A stretch of DNA of 64,000 bases from Panax quinquefolius (taxonomy: Eukaryota > Streptophyta > Magnoliopsida > Apiales > Araliaceae). Below, piece by piece: positions 23,201-34,923 of this stretch; positions within the stretch are counted from its first letter, which is position 1; every line of letters begins with the position of its first letter. A program made the position numbers and the translations under genes. Under the pieces are notes generated by a model. That model was not told where the DNA came from, made no database searches, and was given only the letters and a program-made list of their open reading frames with translations. The stretch covers positions 44,154,189-44,218,188 of the forward strand of contig CM035163.1 in assembly GCA_020205615.1 (NCBI GenBank), read 5' to 3'.

Positions 23201-24857
23201 CATAATTGTCAGAAACAGTAGCTAGTATGAAATTAAAAACCAATAAAATGATGGACATCCTAACTGCCTCTTCATCATCATCAAAAACAACACTCCTATA
23301 TATTCTCCTGATTCTAGAACGAGTTACAACCTCATTACCAAAAAACTTCTCCGCCAACAAAATTTCAATCCCCTTGAAACCATCAATGTCTTCATCTCCT
23401 TGCCAATTCAAACCATAAATTAAACAAAATTCTCGCAATCCAAACCTTACCCTTCTCTCACCAAATAGAAACCACATCTCCCCATCATCCCTTTGATAAA
23501 CTTTCCTAATCAAAACCTGATGGATTATCTGTGAAAACATCCGTGGTTGCCCAAACTCTAAAAATTTTCCAAAACATGTCAACTTAAACTTATTCAATTG
23601 TACCTCAGACAATTTATTCTTAATAATATTTGGAACCTCCATATCGCACCAATAAATAACTTTTGCTGTAAAGTTTCAATTATGCTCCTCATAGAATAGA
23701 TCCCAAATCTGAAATTGAAATAAATTACATTAAAAACACATTAACCAAATTAAAAAACAACTATAAAACTTTAATCCAAAACTATTAAATGAATAATATC
23801 CAAATACACTAACAATGTTAACCAAAATAATATCAACAAGTGATCAGAACCCAAATTAATTAGACTATTTAATATATAACAAATTATATACTAAAAAAAT
23901 TAGATAATAATACTAACAATACAACCACTTGGAAACAACTTAACCATTTTTCCACTTGGAAAGAACTCAAACTCTACTGAAATATAATACATTTTAACAA
24001 CTATTACAAAACATCAGATTCCAAACATATATACGAAGGTAACCAAAAAACAATTAGCAAGTTACTAACAAAACATAATCAACCTGTGTGACCAACCGAG
24101 AATATACTAGAATCAGACACTAAAATATGAATGAAAACAAAAATTTAAACAATAACAATTTGAACAATCCTTAAAACAACTCAAACTATAATGTAATATA
24201 ATACATTTTACAACTATGAAATGATCAGTTTCCAAAAATACAAATGGGGGTAACCAAAAATCAATTAGCATGTTACCAAAAAAAAATAATTAACATGCAT
24301 AATCAAAATAATGTAATCTAGTGACCAAAACAGGATAAACTATGTTTTAGAAAACACACTCAGAATGGAAACAATAATTTTATCAAACAACAACTTCAAC
24401 ATCAATAATACTACTCAACAACAAAATAAATAACAGCATACACCAAAACACCACCATGCAGAAAAAGAAAAACATAAAAAACCAAAAACAACTAAAAAAT
24501 AAATATTCTTAAGCAAAAAAATAACAAACCTTCAAATATTTCTGCCGTGGAAAAATTTTTCGGTTATGAGCCTCAACGTCATCTTCTTTGGCAACTTTTT
24601 TGGCAGAACCTTCAAAATCAGAATCAATATATACCAATGATTTAGCCTTCTTCTTCGTATGTCTCCCAATATTCTTATCATCAACACCTGATTTCAACAA
24701 TAACTTCTTCCTCTGTTCTGAAGATATTGGAATACTATCCATCACCATTACAGATAACTTCAAAACCTTCAAATAATAATCATCTGAAACTCTTTTCCTC
24801 TTCCTATCAGGGTTCTTATCCCCCATTCCCTCCATGCTCTTCCTCGTAGACACCATC
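20280..24857 (-). pseudogene. ULP1/C48-type cysteine protease gene with DUF1985-like domain, MULE-borne, decayed
   Basis: This multi-exon gene runs on the minus strand. A first exon (about 24857 to 24531, 'MVSTRKSMEGMGD...', basic and nuclear-like) is followed by a DUF1985-like exon (23642 to 22842, donor GTATG). Next come linker exons with an Asp-rich tract (about 22250-22340) and then the C48 peptidase region (about 20950 to 20280). The catalytic His is visible in 'PGHWFLLVFDV' (near 20680). The Asp position reads Asn in 'VVHNSL'. The Cys is kept in 'SDCRMFTISFAEHFLH' (near 20310), although the usual Gly after it is Arg. In-frame stops and frame changes (for example near 22500, 22420 and 21480) indicate decay. 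The family removes SUMO from proteins; captured copies are typical of KI-MULEs. Exon limits are approximate. Confidence 0.75.
22731..23642 (-). CDS. DUF1985-like exon of the ULP1-type gene
   Basis: This is the longest intact exon of the ULP1-like gene. From 'MEVPNIIKNKL' the frame stays open for 303 codons. The true exon probably ends at 22842, where CAG is followed by GTATG; the last 37 codons would then be intron read-through. The block around 'FLFGERRVRFGLREFCLIYGLNWQGD' resembles DUF1985, a domain of unknown function found almost only in plant transposon-borne ULP-like proteins. Within the parent gene it precedes the protease domain. No disabling change is visible in this exon. Confidence 0.65.
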   Translation of the reverse strand: MEVPNIIKNKLSEVQLNKFKLTCFGKFLEFGQPRMFSQIIHQVLIRKVYQRDDGEMWFLFGERRVRFGLREFCLIYGLNWQGDEDIDGFKGIEILLAEKFFGNEVVTRSRIRRIYRSVVFDDDEEAVRMSIILLVFNFILATVSDNYVDVALFNFLSYGDIKSYPWGKFTFQQTKNSLSLVVKGHVKKDKHGGVIYNFYRDSYCKSYKLNGLPYVFQVFLFETILTLKVRGFCVDDHAVEFRLFRWRELGKPLKNEKLNDLVFGSGQVCWLPFALNLVTLIYVIDYCFLFFFVLCTVLFMFYN

Positions 24858-25281
24858 ACGAAAAAAAAGAAGAAATCAAAAAATGTAGTACCGATAAATA
24901 TGAATAAACCTAAAAAATTAAAAATAAACACGAACTGAAGCAAAATATGACAAAGACGAAGTAAAAACCAAACGCCGACAACAAAAATCAACCAGAAAAA
25001 TCGATAGACACAACATAGAGAAGAAGATAGGTTTGCTTAGAAAGTTCCCAAAATACCAAATAAGGGTTTCCAAAAGAAAAAAAGACGGCAAATGAATAAA
25101 AACAAAATTTAAATTGAACACGATCCCATAAAAAACGCGTGTACAGTTTATTTTTTTAAAAAAAACTGAATTGCCATGTCATCAGCAAATTAAATCACAT
25201 CCCAAAATTAAAGGAATCATAAATATGTACTAATAATGAAAATACAAATTTAAAGGCATTAATTATGTAAATATTTTATGA

Positions 25282-25335
25282 GTGCACTATTGTTGTAATT
25301 AAGTTTTAAAATGTACTATAAAATGTAATTGTTCC
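25282..25335 (-). repeat. MULE right terminal inverted repeat
   Basis: Partner of 14169-14222. It ends AATTGTTCC, next to the right TSD copy at 25336-25344. Confidence 0.6.
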
Positions 25336-27380
25336 TCAAATTTATTAGCTAACATGATTAGCAATAGAAATTGGTGGGTTAAGCATATAATATTTATGCA
25401 TACTTTACCCAAGAGTATTAGAATAAATTCTTATATGAAATTAGTTTAATAAAGAAAAGATATTATATTTATCGTAATATCTTAAGGAAGTAAATAAATT
25501 CTTAATTGAATTTATGTTAATGCGATAAGGATATTATATTATAATATCTTAGGTATGTAAATAATTGTATTTGCATAAGAAATTACGTGTGACATATTTA
25601 TTTTACAATTATAAAATAAATATGTAATTGAAATATGTTATGTTATGTTTTATATATTTTATATATCAAAGATGGGTTATGTAAATTATATGTTTCCAAG
25701 AGGGTAAAATAAATTAAGGAGAATTATGTAGTAAGTTATTTGATTAAATCAAGTTACTGGGATTGGGTAATTAAATTACTTAATAAAAGCATTAAAAGAA
25801 TAGTTAAATTAATTATTTTATGAAGCCAAGTGTAGCAAATAAAACAAATCACAAATTTGGGCAATTAAGGGGAGGATGCACCAGACCCCTCAAGGGGAAA
25901 TTAATCATATGGGTAAAAATCATTTTTTTTTAAATCTCTTATGTGCCTGTGTGTCACCATGTCATTTAAGTCTTATTTTTTTTTTTGTCTTTGCCAAGAT
26001 ATGCAAGGGATTCTAGATAGAGAAGATGGGAGTAAAGGAAGGGGGAATGTACCAGGTATTAGAGGGAGTATGAGCATGTGTAATCTTTTTTTTTTGTCAA
26101 AGTTGAGATTCACACTCAATCCAAGTGTCTCTTTTATAGCCACATTTCTCCAAGATTTTGCAAGATTATGAGAGAGAAGGTGAGAGATATGTTGGAAGAT
26201 TTTAATTAGATATTCAAGTTATATGCATACATATATAATATTTATGCATTTTTACCACAAGTTTACTTATTTTTCTCTTTCATCATTTTTAAATAACTTA
26301 AGAGCTAAAGGAGAGAGAAAATAGAGAGAGGGAGAGAGAGAGCCCAAGGGGCTGCCGACTATATGAGGTAGAAGGGAGGAGATTTTCATGTCTCCAAGAA
26401 TCAAGAAGTTACTTTGTGAAGAAAGGAGAAGAAAGGCTTCAAAGGTATAAACCCTAAACACTTAATCTAGGTATTTTATTTTGATGATTTGATTAAATAT
26501 GAAGTTATGTTTCTAAACTCTAAAACTCTTGATCTACATGTTTTAGTGTGTGTTATGTGTAGATCCAAACATTTTGTGTGTTAAAAGTTGGATCAATGAA
26601 AAGAAAAGTAAAGTAGTTTTTGAAAAAAAAACTAGTGGACTTCTGCCCCTAAATAAAAAATTGGGGGTTAGTTAGAATGCCCTAAAACATCTGGGCCTTT
26701 GGTATGTTGTAGTACACTGAATAAGCTTTATTTAGACTCTATAACGGACTAAATCTGACTTTGGAGGAGAGAGTTATGATATTTCAAAGTAGTAGCGTCA
26801 AAACTGGAAAACAAACTTGGATCAGTCACTTTACACGGAATTTCTGGAATTCTGTATTTAGAATTTGAAAAAGGTCAAAGAATAAAAGTTGTAGTCCCAG
26901 AAGTTAGCTTTTCGTGGGCTCAAGAATTGCCTAAAAATGTTTTAAAACGAAAAAGTTATGACTGTTTTAGCAAAAATAGTTTTGAGTCTTTTGAGGAAAA
27001 ACAGACTATTTTGGACAGTCAAGGGTAGGGGTAGTTTCGTCATTTTTTAGACATTAAAAAAATTCTGGAAACAATTGGGAGGATAATATGATAAGTTTTC
27101 TAACATCTCCAAGTGGAATCACTGAAAGAGGAGTTGTAGATTTTCGTATGGACTATTTTTAACAAAACACAAAAAGTGAAAAAAAGAGAAAAAGCTACCG
27201 CCCAAAATTTTGCAAGGGCTATTTCGGCCACTTAATTTGTGAGAAAAATTCTGGCCTTTTGGGACATTAAAATATATGGTACAAAGTACTTCTTGTCCAA
27301 AAATGAGCTCATTCCGACTTAGAATAAGCAAGTTATGACTATTTCAATATTTAGGTTTTTTCGATGAAAAACGCTATAAC

Positions 27381-27398
27381 CGGAGTTCTATAACTCCG
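27381..27398. other. Perfect 7-bp stem hairpin in LARD LTR (3' copy)
   Basis: Identical to the 18-base hairpin at 9545-9562, although the surrounding sequence carries substitutions. Confidence 0.5.
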
Positions 27399-28051
27399 AT
27401 GACCATGAAATTTAAACTGGAGGCTCACATTAACACATAAAAGATTGTGTCAAGAGATGAGAATGTCTGGAGTTAAGCTTGAGGTAGCTAATTTCTTAAG
27501 GCATTAACTAGAAATTAATTTTTGAAAAATACTTAAGGGAGTTGAAAATTTTCAAAAAAAATACTTTTTGTGTATGAAATATATTTGGTAATTTTTATGG
27601 AAATAGTTTAGTTATGAACATATGAATTAAATATGTTATGTGAAGTTGAAAATTTGGAAAATAGGATTTATGACTTGAGACCCTTAAGCATGATTTGTGC
27701 AGATTTGTGACGAATGTTTTGGGTCGGGTTTGAGGTGTTATGAAGTTTATAACATTTTAGAATGCTTAAACAAGTTAATTAAGGAAAGAAAAACAATTGA
27801 ACTAATTTGTTTATTAATATGATTAATGACTTAAATTATTTTTTTATATGACTAATAATATTGGATTAAGATATTATTAGTAGTATTTGACTGGAATGTT
27901 ATTAAATAGTTAATAACATTAGTATAAATATTAATACATAATTAATAATATTCAATGGGAGATTAAAATTAGAGATTAAGTTATTTTTTTATATAGTTGT
28001 TGAATTTGGTATTCAAAGAACTATAGTATGCTTTTAATAGACTAAAATGAT

Positions 28052-28210
28052 AAGTCAGGTTGCTGAATTGAATTTTGGGTTGCTAAAATGAATCCGGTTT
28101 ACTGAAATGGTTTCAGTATGCTGAAATATTTTGTGGTCTGCTGAAATAGTAATTTTAGGATGCTGAAATGTAATCCGGTTTACTGAAATGATATTTTAGT
28201 TTATTGAAAG
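28052..28210 (+). repeat. 20-bp minisatellite in inner LARD 3' LTR
   Basis: Colinear copy of 10258-10420 with the same number of units and only a few substitutions. The array therefore predates, or was copied in, the insertion of this element. Confidence 0.75.
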
Positions 28211-29260
28211 TTTATCTAGCTTACTAAGATATCATATAAAGAGGACAAACTTATAAGAATAAGTATAAGTTATAAGTGATTAAAAGATTATCAAAGTATA
28301 ATGATAAATACTAAGACTAAGGTGTAATATCTAATACTTAACTTGTGATTGAAGGTTAAACAAGTTAATATAAGATGATGAGATTATAAGTAAGTAAATG
28401 AATATGGTGGTAAGGTTATCTAATATTTGACTGTGTTTAAATGTTAGATAGTTTACTTATAAGGTATGTTATGCTAATTGAAAGATCAATCATATAACTG
28501 ATAGGTCTTTTCAATAAGGACGTTAACTTAGATTGCGTAGCAGTAATCAACGGTTCAGGCAAGTTTCCCTAACTCAAACTTGAGTTGTATGTTCAAATCA
28601 TGTTAGTGAATAATTGTTGTTGATTATTCACGTCTATACTTATTATTGATTCGCACTTAGTGCATGTTGCATATGTTCATCAGGTATGAAAGGTTGATCA
28701 CCTTCATTACCATAAGGTTCAGTTAAATTGTTCATGGTCATTGTTGACCTTCAAACATTATTGATTCAGTCATGCAAATATTAAAACTTGATTCATGTTA
28801 TTTCACAATTATTATATTGTTGAAAACTTGAAAGCTTATTCATTCTTTTCAATTATGATATATCTCCATTGTATTTAAAACTTGCTGGGCAAATTTGTTG
28901 CTCACCCTTACTATATCATGATAAAATTTTCAGATTAAGATGAAAGATTGAATAAGGACAGAGGCAAAGGCAAAGTGCAAGATTAAATTATGGTGCAGTT
29001 AGAACTATTAAATTATCTAACGAAAATAGCATTGTAAATCTTTTTATATATTGAAGGTATGTATTTAGTTAAGGTTGTAGACCTTGGGAATGATGTGTAA
29101 AAGTTTAATGTATAAAAAATTTATGTTTATATCTTCTGCAATAGTTATAGAAATAGTATACCAGATTCTTGGTGATTAGAACCTGGATTTGGGGCTACTA
29201 CACTTCAGATATCCGAAAAATTGAAAAACACTTTTTCACGTTAAGCGTTTTCCTTCACGT

Positions 29261-30788
29261 TGATAAGTAGGTTTTATACCTACTTATTGGATATCAATTC
29301 ACGAGAACTATGCTTATCTCAAGTACATTTTAGTATGTTTTTAGTTTCATTTTGTTTTATTTTGCATTACTTGTAATTAAAACTCCTCTGGTGTGAAAAT
29401 GCAGGAAATGGCATAGCTTAGCAGTGGCATATATGATGAGAACAGTGAAGGCATGACATGTGAAATGAGTAAAGATAAGGAATTGAACAATGATGATGGA
29501 GTAAGCAACAAGTAGTGGAGCAACAAGAATGCAGAACACAGAAGCCGCGCGACCGTACGGCTGAACAAGCTGAATTATGCGCTCCTGTGCCATCAGCCTG
29601 CAGTAGCTAGAAACGCACACACACACGCCTGTTTTGTATAGGAACCTCGGGCGACCGCGAGCGTCATCTGAAACAGTTATCTGATGTTATTTTAAATTTT
29701 AAATTTGAAGTGTTTTTATGAAGATAAACTACTCTGGTTGGTACCAGACGTATTTATTATTGTTTTTATCAGTTTTTAGACTAAGGAACTAGGGTTCTAA
29801 GCTTTAGAACGAATTTTAAAGAGGATTTGAGCATATACTTAATATTTTTCAACATCTTCTTGAGAATTCAATCATTGAACAATTTCAGTTTGCTGAAAAT
29901 TATTGGAGATTTAAACAACGCTTTGGAACATAATTTGCAATTGGGTTTGATCAATTCTATCTTTTCCTTCAATTGTTCTAATTATTTTCTATGTTTTGTT
30001 GTGACCCATAATGGCTTTCGGTTCAGAAATGAACTAAATTCCATTATGGGATTCTAATGGATTTTGATATGTAGTCTAAAATTGATGGCTTGATTGCTTA
30101 ATTGTTTGTGTATCGTCTGAATTTCTATTATGATTGGTTGGATTTCATGAATGTTTGATCACCATTCATTTTATGTACTTGTATGAAATTGAAAAATGAC
30201 ATGCGAGTATGGTTGTAATCATGATAGCATGCGTGTATGAGGCTAAAATGTTTAGCTTTATATTTCGTGAATCAGATAGAAATATACTATTTCACCGTGT
30301 GTAGTAACATAAGAGCTTGTGGTTCAATTCAATATTGCTGCAATTTCACATAAAAATATAGTGATTTTGGTTTTATTGACGATTACATGATTTCTATTGC
30401 ATGTGGAGGTTATGTAAGTAGGTCATAATGCATTGAAAAATGGTTATGTTTACGTTCGTGCTCTTGGCTAATTTTCCGCGATACATGTATAATTTTGCAT
30501 GATGGTATTATTTAGATGAAATATGAAATGAAGTTAGAATCCCATTATTTCCAACTTTGATTAATTATTCTATTATAATTATTTTATTCAATATTCGAGT
30601 TAGATTAATTCAAAAATTGTCAGTCTTTGTTTAAGCATATAAAAAATAGTGATACAATTGATGCATAGTAATTTAAAGTTGAAACCTTTCTCCGTGGATC
30701 GATACTGTTCTTACTCTGTACTACTTTTTGACCCATGTATGCTTGCATGAGTTAGAGTCCTTTTATTAAATCTAAAAAGGAGGGAACA
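29261..30788 (+). mobile_element. Athila-1, 5' LTR
   Basis: 1528 bp, starting TGATAAGTAGG and ending GGAGGGAACA. Flanked on the left by TSD CACGT (29256-29260), which recurs at 41027-41031 after the 3' LTR. The first 26 bases form a perfect 10-bp stem with a TTTAT loop. In a 120-bp sample near 29701 I count six differences from the 3' LTR. A GC-rich patch lies at about 29541-29672 in an otherwise AT-rich LTR. Confidence 0.92.
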
Positions 30789-30794
30789 AGTTTT

Positions 30795-30812
30795 TAGCGC
30801 CGTTGCCGGGGA
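30795..30812 (+). promoter_or_regulatory. Primer-binding site, tRNA-Asp type
   Basis: TAGCGCCGTTGCCGGGGA starts six bases after the 5' LTR and matches, with one change (A for G at the second base), the complement of the tRNA-Asp 3' end used by Athila-lineage elements. Confidence 0.75.
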
Positions 30813-30934
30813 AAGGAGTTTAATTGTATTATTATCATCAGTTTTAAGCTAAATTTGTATGACTTAGACAAATCTAATCCTATCTCATTTCTATTTTTGT
30901 TTTTGTTTTTGTTTCAGGTACTTGTATATATTTT

Positions 30935-32420
30935 ATGCACACGCGATCATCCAATTCCGAGTTGATACCTGCACAGGACAACATCAACGGTAGATGTTAG
31001 AAATCGAGAGCGCGTAGAAATATACAAGTAGAGTTAGAGGGGACAACATCTAACATGGCAGCTGAAGGACAAAGAGAAGAGCAAAGAGAGGAGCATAGGG
31101 CTTTGAGAGACTATTCGATGCCGAATATTAATGGACTGCAGTCAAGTATAGTCAGATCAGCGATAGCATCTAATACCTTCGAGATAAAGTCGGGCACTAT
31201 TCCAATGGTGCAAAATTCAGTACAGTTTGAGGGTGCTGCTATAGAAGATCCGAATGAACACCTGTTGAGCTTCATCGAAATATGTGATACTTTCAGATAT
31301 AACGGGGTGACAGAGGATGCAATTAGACTTAGACTGTTCCCATTTTCATTACGGGATAAAGCACGAAGTTGGCTTCACTATTTACCTTCGGGATCTATCA
31401 CCACATGCGAGGACCTAGCACAAAAGATCTTAGCCAAGTTTTTCCAATGGCTAAGACTGCGAAGTTGTGGACAACAATTTCACAATTTTAGCAGCAACAA
31501 GGTGAATCATTATATAAAGCCTGGGAGAGATACAAGGAGATGCTAAGGAAATGTTCACACCATGGCATGCCAGAATGGATGGTTATAAACACATTTTCTA
31601 ATGGATTGGGATGGCAGTCCGGTCCTATTGTAGATGCAGCTGCAGGAGGAGCTTTATGGGATAAGAGCTATGATGAGGCCTATAACCTCATTGAGACAAT
31701 GACAGCTAATGATTTCCAAAATCCTACAGCTAGGATGTCACAGCCCAAAGTTGGAGGTTTCTTAGAAGTGGATGCTATCACTCAATTGTCATCACAGATA
31801 GCATCCATGGCAAAGAAGATTGACTCATTGACAGAGACTAAAGAGAAGACAATTGCCTTTGTATGTGAGATTTGGGCAGGTTCACATTCAACAGACCAAT
31901 GTGCTATCAGTTCGGAGTCAGTAAAGTATGTGAGCAACTTCCGAAAGGATCAAGGTAAATTTCAGAACACATATAGCTCCAACAACCGCAACCACCCAAA
32001 CTTCAGTTGGTCAAATAATCAAGGAAATCAACAAAGTCAATTTCAACCACATAACCAATTTCAGTCACAGTCAGCTCAGCAATAGTTTGCACCAAACCAC
32101 CTTATCCACCAGGATTCTCTCAACAACAACATCATACTCCAGCTGCACCTCAGCATGAAAAAAAGTCAGAAATAGAGGAGATATTGATGAAGTACATGGC
32201 AAATACAGAGGTGATGATTAAAAGCCAAGCAGTGGCTATTAAAAATCTGGAAACTCAAATGGGTCAAATGGCAAGCATGCTTAACAACAGACCCCAGGGC
32301 TCATTGCCAAGTACTATAGAGGCAAATCCAAGAAGAGAAGGGAAGGAACAATGTCAGGCGATCACACTTAGGTCTGGGAAACAGGTTGCAGGAAATCAAC
32401 CAGGCGCGCCCGCGCCATGA
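30935..32420 (+). pseudogene. Athila-1 gag, frameshifted
   Basis: The frame opens at ATG 30935 ('MHTRSSNSEL'), meets a TAG at 30998, and runs on through the Gag core: 'EDPNEHLLSFIEICDTFRYNGV', 'RLRLFPFSLRDKARSWLH' and 'TCEDLAQKILAKFF' (31240-31445). A frameshift near 31449 moves the rest to another frame: 'LRKCSHHGMPEWMVINTF', 'VDAAAGGALWDKSYDEAYNLIE' (31540-32085). The single zinc knuckle reads CEIW-GSHSTDQC, its second Cys replaced by Trp. A further frame change near 32085 precedes the Gln-rich tail (32184-32420). The protein would form the particle that packages element RNA. It cannot be made intact from this copy. Confidence 0.88.
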
Positions 32421-32520
32421 TTACAAGGGGAATATGCGCGGCCACTCGAGGCAGAAAATTTGTCTAAGAAGAAAGTGAATAATGAAGATTCTGAACAACA
32501 ACATGAAGAAGATAATAAAG

Positions 32521-34923
32521 CAGGTTCAGTTTAGAAGCCCGTAAATCAAATACCAATAGTTCACCCTCTAGTTCCTTATCCGTAGAGATTGAATAAGTAG
32601 AGGGAAGATAGGCAGTTCAGTAAGTTCTTGGAGGTCTTTAAAAAACTACAGATTAACATACCTTTCATTGAGGCATTGGAATAGATGCTTAGTTATGCAA
32701 AGTTCATAAAGGGTATCTTGTCAAGGAAGAAAAGATTAGAAGAGTTTGAGACAGTGGCCTTGACGGAGGAATGTAGTGCAGTGCTTTAACGCAAATTGCC
32801 TCCAAAGCTGAAGGATCCGGGCAGTTTTACTATACCATGCACAATTGGATAGATGAGTTTCAGCAAGTGTTTGTGTGATCTTGGGGCAAGTATTAATTTG
32901 ATGCCCTTGTCAGTATTCAATCAGTTGAGATTACCGGCTCCAAGGCCGATAAATATTTTGTTGCAGCTTGCTGATAGGTCTATCACTTATCCACAGGGAA
33001 TTGTTGAAGATGTTTTAGTAAAAGTGGATAAATTCATCTTTCCAGCTGATTTCATCATTTTAGATTATGAAGAAGATAGGAATATACCAATCATACTTGG
33101 AAGACCATTCCTAGCTACAGGAAGGACCTTGATAGACGTTCAGAAAGGGGAATTCACAATGCGTGTTCATGATCAGGAAGTTACCTTTAATGTATTCAAG
33201 GCATTGAAATTCCCGACAGATGAAGAGGAATGTTTAAGGGTTGATTTGGTGGACAAGGTCTTAAATGATGAAGTAGAGAGTTTGATGGATCATGAACCAT
33301 TGAGAAGTGTTATTGCTAGAAATTCAAAACTAGAGGATGAGGAATTTGAAAAACTGGTGAACTTTCTTGATACTACTCCACAATTCAGAAAATTCAAAAC
33401 ACCTGTTGAGCCATTGAAGAAAGCTGGAGAGACGTTAGTGAAATTAAAGCCATCTCTTGAGATACCTCTAGACCTTGAATTGAAACCACTTCCAGACCAT
33501 TTGAGGTATACATTTTTGAATAAAGATTCAAAGTTACCTATGATTATTTCTTCTGCACTAACATCTTTTTCAGGAAGAAAAACTGCTACGAGTTCTTAGA
33601 GAGTTCAAGTCAGCTATTGGATGGACTATAGTAGATATTAAAGGGATCAACCCTTCTTTTTGTATGCATAAGATCCTGTTGGAAGATGATAGTAAGCCGT
33701 TGTTGGAGCAATAAAGAAGACTTAATCCGATCATGAAGGAAGTGGTCAAGAAAGAAGTATTGAAATGGCTGGATGCAGGCATAATTTATCCTATTTCAGA
33801 TAGTTCATGGGTGAGCCCAGTGCAATGTGTTCTGAAGAAGGGTGGTATGACCATGGTTTCTAATGAGAATAATGAGTTGATTCCAATAAGAACAGTGACG
33901 GGATTGAGAGTCTGAATGGATTACCACAGGCTTAACAAAGCTACAAGGAAAAATCACTTCCCACTGCCATTTATCGATAAGATGTTGGATAGACTGGCGG
34001 GTCATGAGTTTTTTTGCCTTCTGGACGGATATTCATGCTACAATCAGATTGTTATAGCTCCAGAGGACCAAGAAAAGACAACCTTAACATGTCCATATAG
34101 TACTTTTACTTTCAGAAGGATGTCTTTCGGTTTGTGCAATGCTCTAGCCACCTTTCAGAGATGTATGATGGCTATTTTTTCGGATATGGTGGAACAGAAT
34201 GTGGAGGTATTCATGGATGATTTCTCAGTATTTGGGGATTCTTTTGATCTATGTCTTGATAATTTGGTGATGGTTTTGAGAAGATGTTGTGAAACAAACT
34301 TGGTTTTTAATTGGGAAAAGTGCCATTTCATGGTACAAGAAGGAATAATTCTGGGACACAAGGTTTCGAAGAAGGGACTTGAGGTGGACAGAGCGAAATT
34401 AGATACTATTGAGAATTTGCCGCCACCAACTTCAGTTAAAGGTGTTCGAAGTTTTCTTGGACATGCAGGCTTTTACCACAGATTCATAAAAGACTTCTCC
34501 AAGATAACTAAACCACTTTGCAGTCTATTGGAGAAGGTTGCACAGTTCAAATTTGATGAGGATTGCGTGTCTGCATTTGAGCACTTGAAGAGGAGGTTAA
34601 CTTCAGCACCAGTTATTACAGCACCAGATTGGGACTTGTCATTCGAATTGATGTGTGATGACAGTGATTATGCTGTGGGGGCTGTTTTGGGTCAGCAAAA
34701 GGAAAAGATTTTTCATGTGATAAACTATGCTAGCAAGACCCTTACTGATGCGCAGTTGAACTACACCACCATAGAGAAAGAACTACTGGCAGTTGTGTAT
34801 GCTTTTGATAAGTTTCAAGCATATCTGATTGGTACGAGGGTGATAGTCTACACAGATCATGCAGCAATTCGACACTTAATGGCGAAGAAGGATGCAAAGC
34901 CTCGTTTGATCAGATGGATATAA
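32521..34923 (+). pseudogene. Athila-1 pol: protease, reverse transcriptase, RNase H
   Basis: The protease (32853-33200) has the Athila-type 'CDLGASINLMP' active site and 'IPIILGRPFLATG'. Stops occur upstream of it (for example near 32850). A frameshift near 33570 separates it from RT. RT (33733-34500) shows 'WLDAGIIYPISDSSWVSPVQ', a TGA at 33913-33915 where a Cys codon would be usual, '[21 protein letters not shown]', and the catalytic 'FMDDF' near 34210. RNase H follows ('[14 protein letters not shown]', '[17 protein letters not shown]', '[10 protein letters not shown]', to 34923). The set converts element RNA to DNA in cytoplasmic particles. Motifs are well kept but the frame is broken. 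Confidence 0.9.

Larger units (their letters stand above)
14169..25335 (+). mobile_element. MULE carrying transposase and ULP1-like genes (KI-MULE type)
   Basis: This 11.2 kb DNA transposon interrupts the LARD LTR. The ends are weakly matched inverted repeats (GGATCATTTACAT at left, reverse complement GGAACAATTACAT at right) flanked by a 9-bp TSD with one mismatch: TTAAATTTA at 14160-14168 and TCAAATTTA at 25336-25344. Nine-base TSDs are the hallmark of Mutator-like elements. Inside are a MULE transposase gene on plus and a ULP1-type protease gene on minus, arranged tail to tail. That pairing is known in plants as Kaonashi (KI) MULEs. Both genes are broken, so this copy is not autonomous. Confidence 0.8.
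13655..29202 (+). mobile_element. Inner LARD, 3' LTR, interrupted by a MULE
   Basis: Starts TGTGACAACCC at 13655 and ends GGGCTACTACA at 29202. The two parts, 13655-14168 and 25345-29202, add up to about 4.37 kb once the MULE and one copy of its TSD are removed. It keeps about 580 bp (13753-14168 and 25345-25512) that the 5' LTR lacks. Everything from about 25513 on is colinear with 7688-11410. Confidence 0.88.

Noticed and set aside
29357..29626. 89-codon minus-strand ORF, also present in the 3' LTR at 39585-39899
   Set aside because: The shared position only reflects LTR duplication. It is antisense to the element, differs in length, and has no domain.
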